From positions 1 through 7,593 of the forward strand of contig DBLW01000187.1 in assembly GCA_002298075.1 (NCBI GenBank): 7,593 bases of DNA, read 5' to 3'. The translations under genes and the position numbers were made by a program. This document shows positions 6,427 through 7,593 of the stretch, in pieces. The number at the start of each line of letters is the position of its first letter. The stretch's first letter is position 1. The DNA comes from Bacteroidales bacterium UBA714 (GTDB lineage: Bacteria > Bacteroidota > Bacteroidia > Bacteroidales > UBA932). The notes under the pieces are model-generated. The model saw only the letters and a list, made by a program, of their open reading frames with translations, did not search any database and was not told where the DNA came from.

Positions 6427-7593
6427 TTACATCCTGCTTATTTTGAGCACATTCCTCAGGTTGCGTATCTGTGAGATTACCTTGTCAAGCTCCAGATTGC
6501 TCGGAACGGCTATTTTCATGGTTATGTCATATGTCCCGTTCCGCTGGTTTTCAGTTACATTGAACATCCTTATCGATGCGCGGAACGAGTTTACTATGTC
6601 CATTATCTCATTTATCACGGAAGGCTCCTGTGCGGCCGTAACCCTCAGGCCCGTCTGGAAGTTTCCGGTTCCCGGATTGTCGCTCCATTTTACCTTCTGT
6701 ATCCTGTACGGGTACATTTCCATCAGCCTTGCCGCATTCGGGCATGACATCCTGTGTATCTTCACACCCTCCTTTATAGTCACGAACCCGAAAACATCGT
6801 CCCCGAAAACAGGGTTGCAGCATTTTGCCATGCGGTAGTCCAGCCCGCGGACGTTCTTCGCGTCAATGACCAGTATGTCATCATTCCCTTTATGTTCGCG
6901 GATTCCTCCCTGGCTTTTCTTTTCCGGAATTTCAGCCTGGGGCGTCTCGTGGCTTCTTGTCTCCGTTATGAGCGACTTGACATCCGACACGTCAACCTCT
7001 CCCTTGCCGACTGCTGCATAGAATGCGTTTGTCGTCTTCAGCTGAAGCTTCTTAAGTATGGCCGCAAGAGTCTCGTCATCCAGTTCCATCTTCCAGTTCT
7101 TCAGACGTCTCTCAAGCAGCTCCTTGCCGTCAGCCGCATGCTGGAACTCCACCTCGCTCAGCTTTTGCTTTATCTTTGTGCGGGCCTTTCCGGTCACGAC
7201 AAAATTGAGCCAGTCTGCCGACGGCTTCTGGTTCTTTCCTGACATGATTTCCACCACGTCTCCCGTGCTGAGCTTCTCGTTGATTCTCACGGCCTTGCCG
7301 TTTATCTTTCCTCCGGTGCACCTTGTGCCGAGTCCGGAATGTATGTCGAACGCAAAGTCCAGCACTGATGCACCTGCGGGCAGCTTGCGGAGCTCTCCGG
7401 AAGGGGTGAATACAAACACGTCCTTTGCCGGCAGTTCAAGCACATCGTCTTCATAGTATGCCGCCATCGGGTCCGAGTCTGAGCCGAGCGGGCTCTCAAG
7501 CGCTTTCCTTACCGCTCCGAGCCATTTGTCCAAGGTCGCCTCATGCCTGATTCCCTTGTATGACCAGTGGGATGCCAGGCCGCTTTCCGCCAT
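6427..7593 (-). CDS. RelA/SpoT-family (p)ppGpp synthetase/hydrolase, C-terminal half (truncated by window edge)
   Basis: 388 codons are visible; the ATG at 7593 is internal, since 'MAESGLASHWSYKG' is the 'H..AE.G.AAHW.YK' end of the synthetase domain. The N-terminal hydrolase (HD) and most of the synthetase lie beyond the right edge. Visible domains: TGS at about 58-118 (DVFVFTPSGELRKLPAGASVLDFAFDIH), a helical region to about 215, a variable linker to about 240, the RIS/zinc-finger segment at 249-285 (MAKCCNPVFGDDVFGF, with C258, C259 and C284, plus H280), and a C-terminal ACT domain at about 312-388. This is the complete long-RSH regulatory half that senses uncharged tRNA on the ribosome. 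Whether it is RelA-like or a bifunctional SpoT/Rel cannot be told without the HD domain, so I leave the symbol blank. It is upstream in the operon with the cysteine-rich protein and ppa. Confidence 0.95.
   Translation of the reverse strand: MAESGLASHWSYKGIRHEATLDKWLGAVRKALESPLGSDSDPMAAYYEDDVLELPAKDVFVFTPSGELRKLPAGASVLDFAFDIHSGLGTRCTGGKINGKAVRINEKLSTGDVVEIMSGKNQKPSADWLNFVVTGKARTKIKQKLSEVEFQHAADGKELLERRLKNWKMELDDETLAAILKKLQLKTTNAFYAAVGKGEVDVSDVKSLITETRSHETPQAEIPEKKSQGGIREHKGNDDILVIDAKNVRGLDYRMAKCCNPVFGDDVFGFVTIKEGVKIHRMSCPNAARLMEMYPYRIQKVKWSDNPGTGNFQTGLRVTAAQEPSVINEIMDIVNSFRASIRMFNVTENQRNGTYDITMKIAVPSNLELDKVISQIRNLRNVLKISRM

Noticed and set aside
7591..7593. ATG at the right edge as start of a short RelA/SpoT protein
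   Set aside because: The sequence starts inside the conserved end of the synthetase domain, so this Met is internal.

Overview
The window looks like a chromosomal segment from a member of the Bacteroidota, most likely order Bacteroidales. Three things point there: promoter -7 elements of the form TAnnTTTG (TACCTTTGC, TATCTTTGC), weak or absent Shine-Dalgarno sequences, and a SPOR/LEA-type envelope protein pair in the style of that order. Base composition is near-balanced and even. I see no insertion sequence, integrase, tRNA, CRISPR array or other mark of a mobile region. It reads as core housekeeping DNA, densely packed, with no gene-free stretch longer than about 200 bases.

Layout, left to right. 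(1) A plus-strand gene cut by the left edge encodes a TIM-barrel protein of the glycerophosphodiester phosphodiesterase type with an extra C-terminal beta-rich region. It ends 2 nt from the end of radC, tail to tail. (2) On the minus strand, a transcription unit starts near 4360 and runs leftward: LEA-type lipoprotein, exported SPOR-domain protein, then rpoN (sigma-54), followed by an intrinsic terminator. radC lies beyond it with its own hairpin-containing leader. (3) The 200-base region 4338-4537 is a divergent control region. It has one -7 element for the lipoprotein operon, one for upp, and three copies of the heptamer ACTTCGG. (4) upp (uracil phosphoribosyltransferase) runs rightward to a perfect 11-bp hairpin that also serves the opposing operon. 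(5) A minus-strand operon enters from the right edge: a RelA/SpoT-family (p)ppGpp enzyme (C-terminal half only), a C_GCAxxG_C_C-family cysteine-rich protein, and ppa (inorganic pyrophosphatase).

Functional reading. ppGpp hydrolysis by a SpoT-type enzyme and UMP formation by Upp both release pyrophosphate, which Ppa hydrolyses, so the right half has a nucleotide/pyrophosphate theme. The left operon joins two cell-envelope proteins with the alternative sigma factor sigma-54. I found no clear undescribed system. The points most worth a second look are the uncharacterised cysteine-rich protein between rsh and ppa, the two-hairpin rpoN-radC gap, the ACTTCGG triplet at the divergent promoter, and the altered metal site of the GDPD-like protein.
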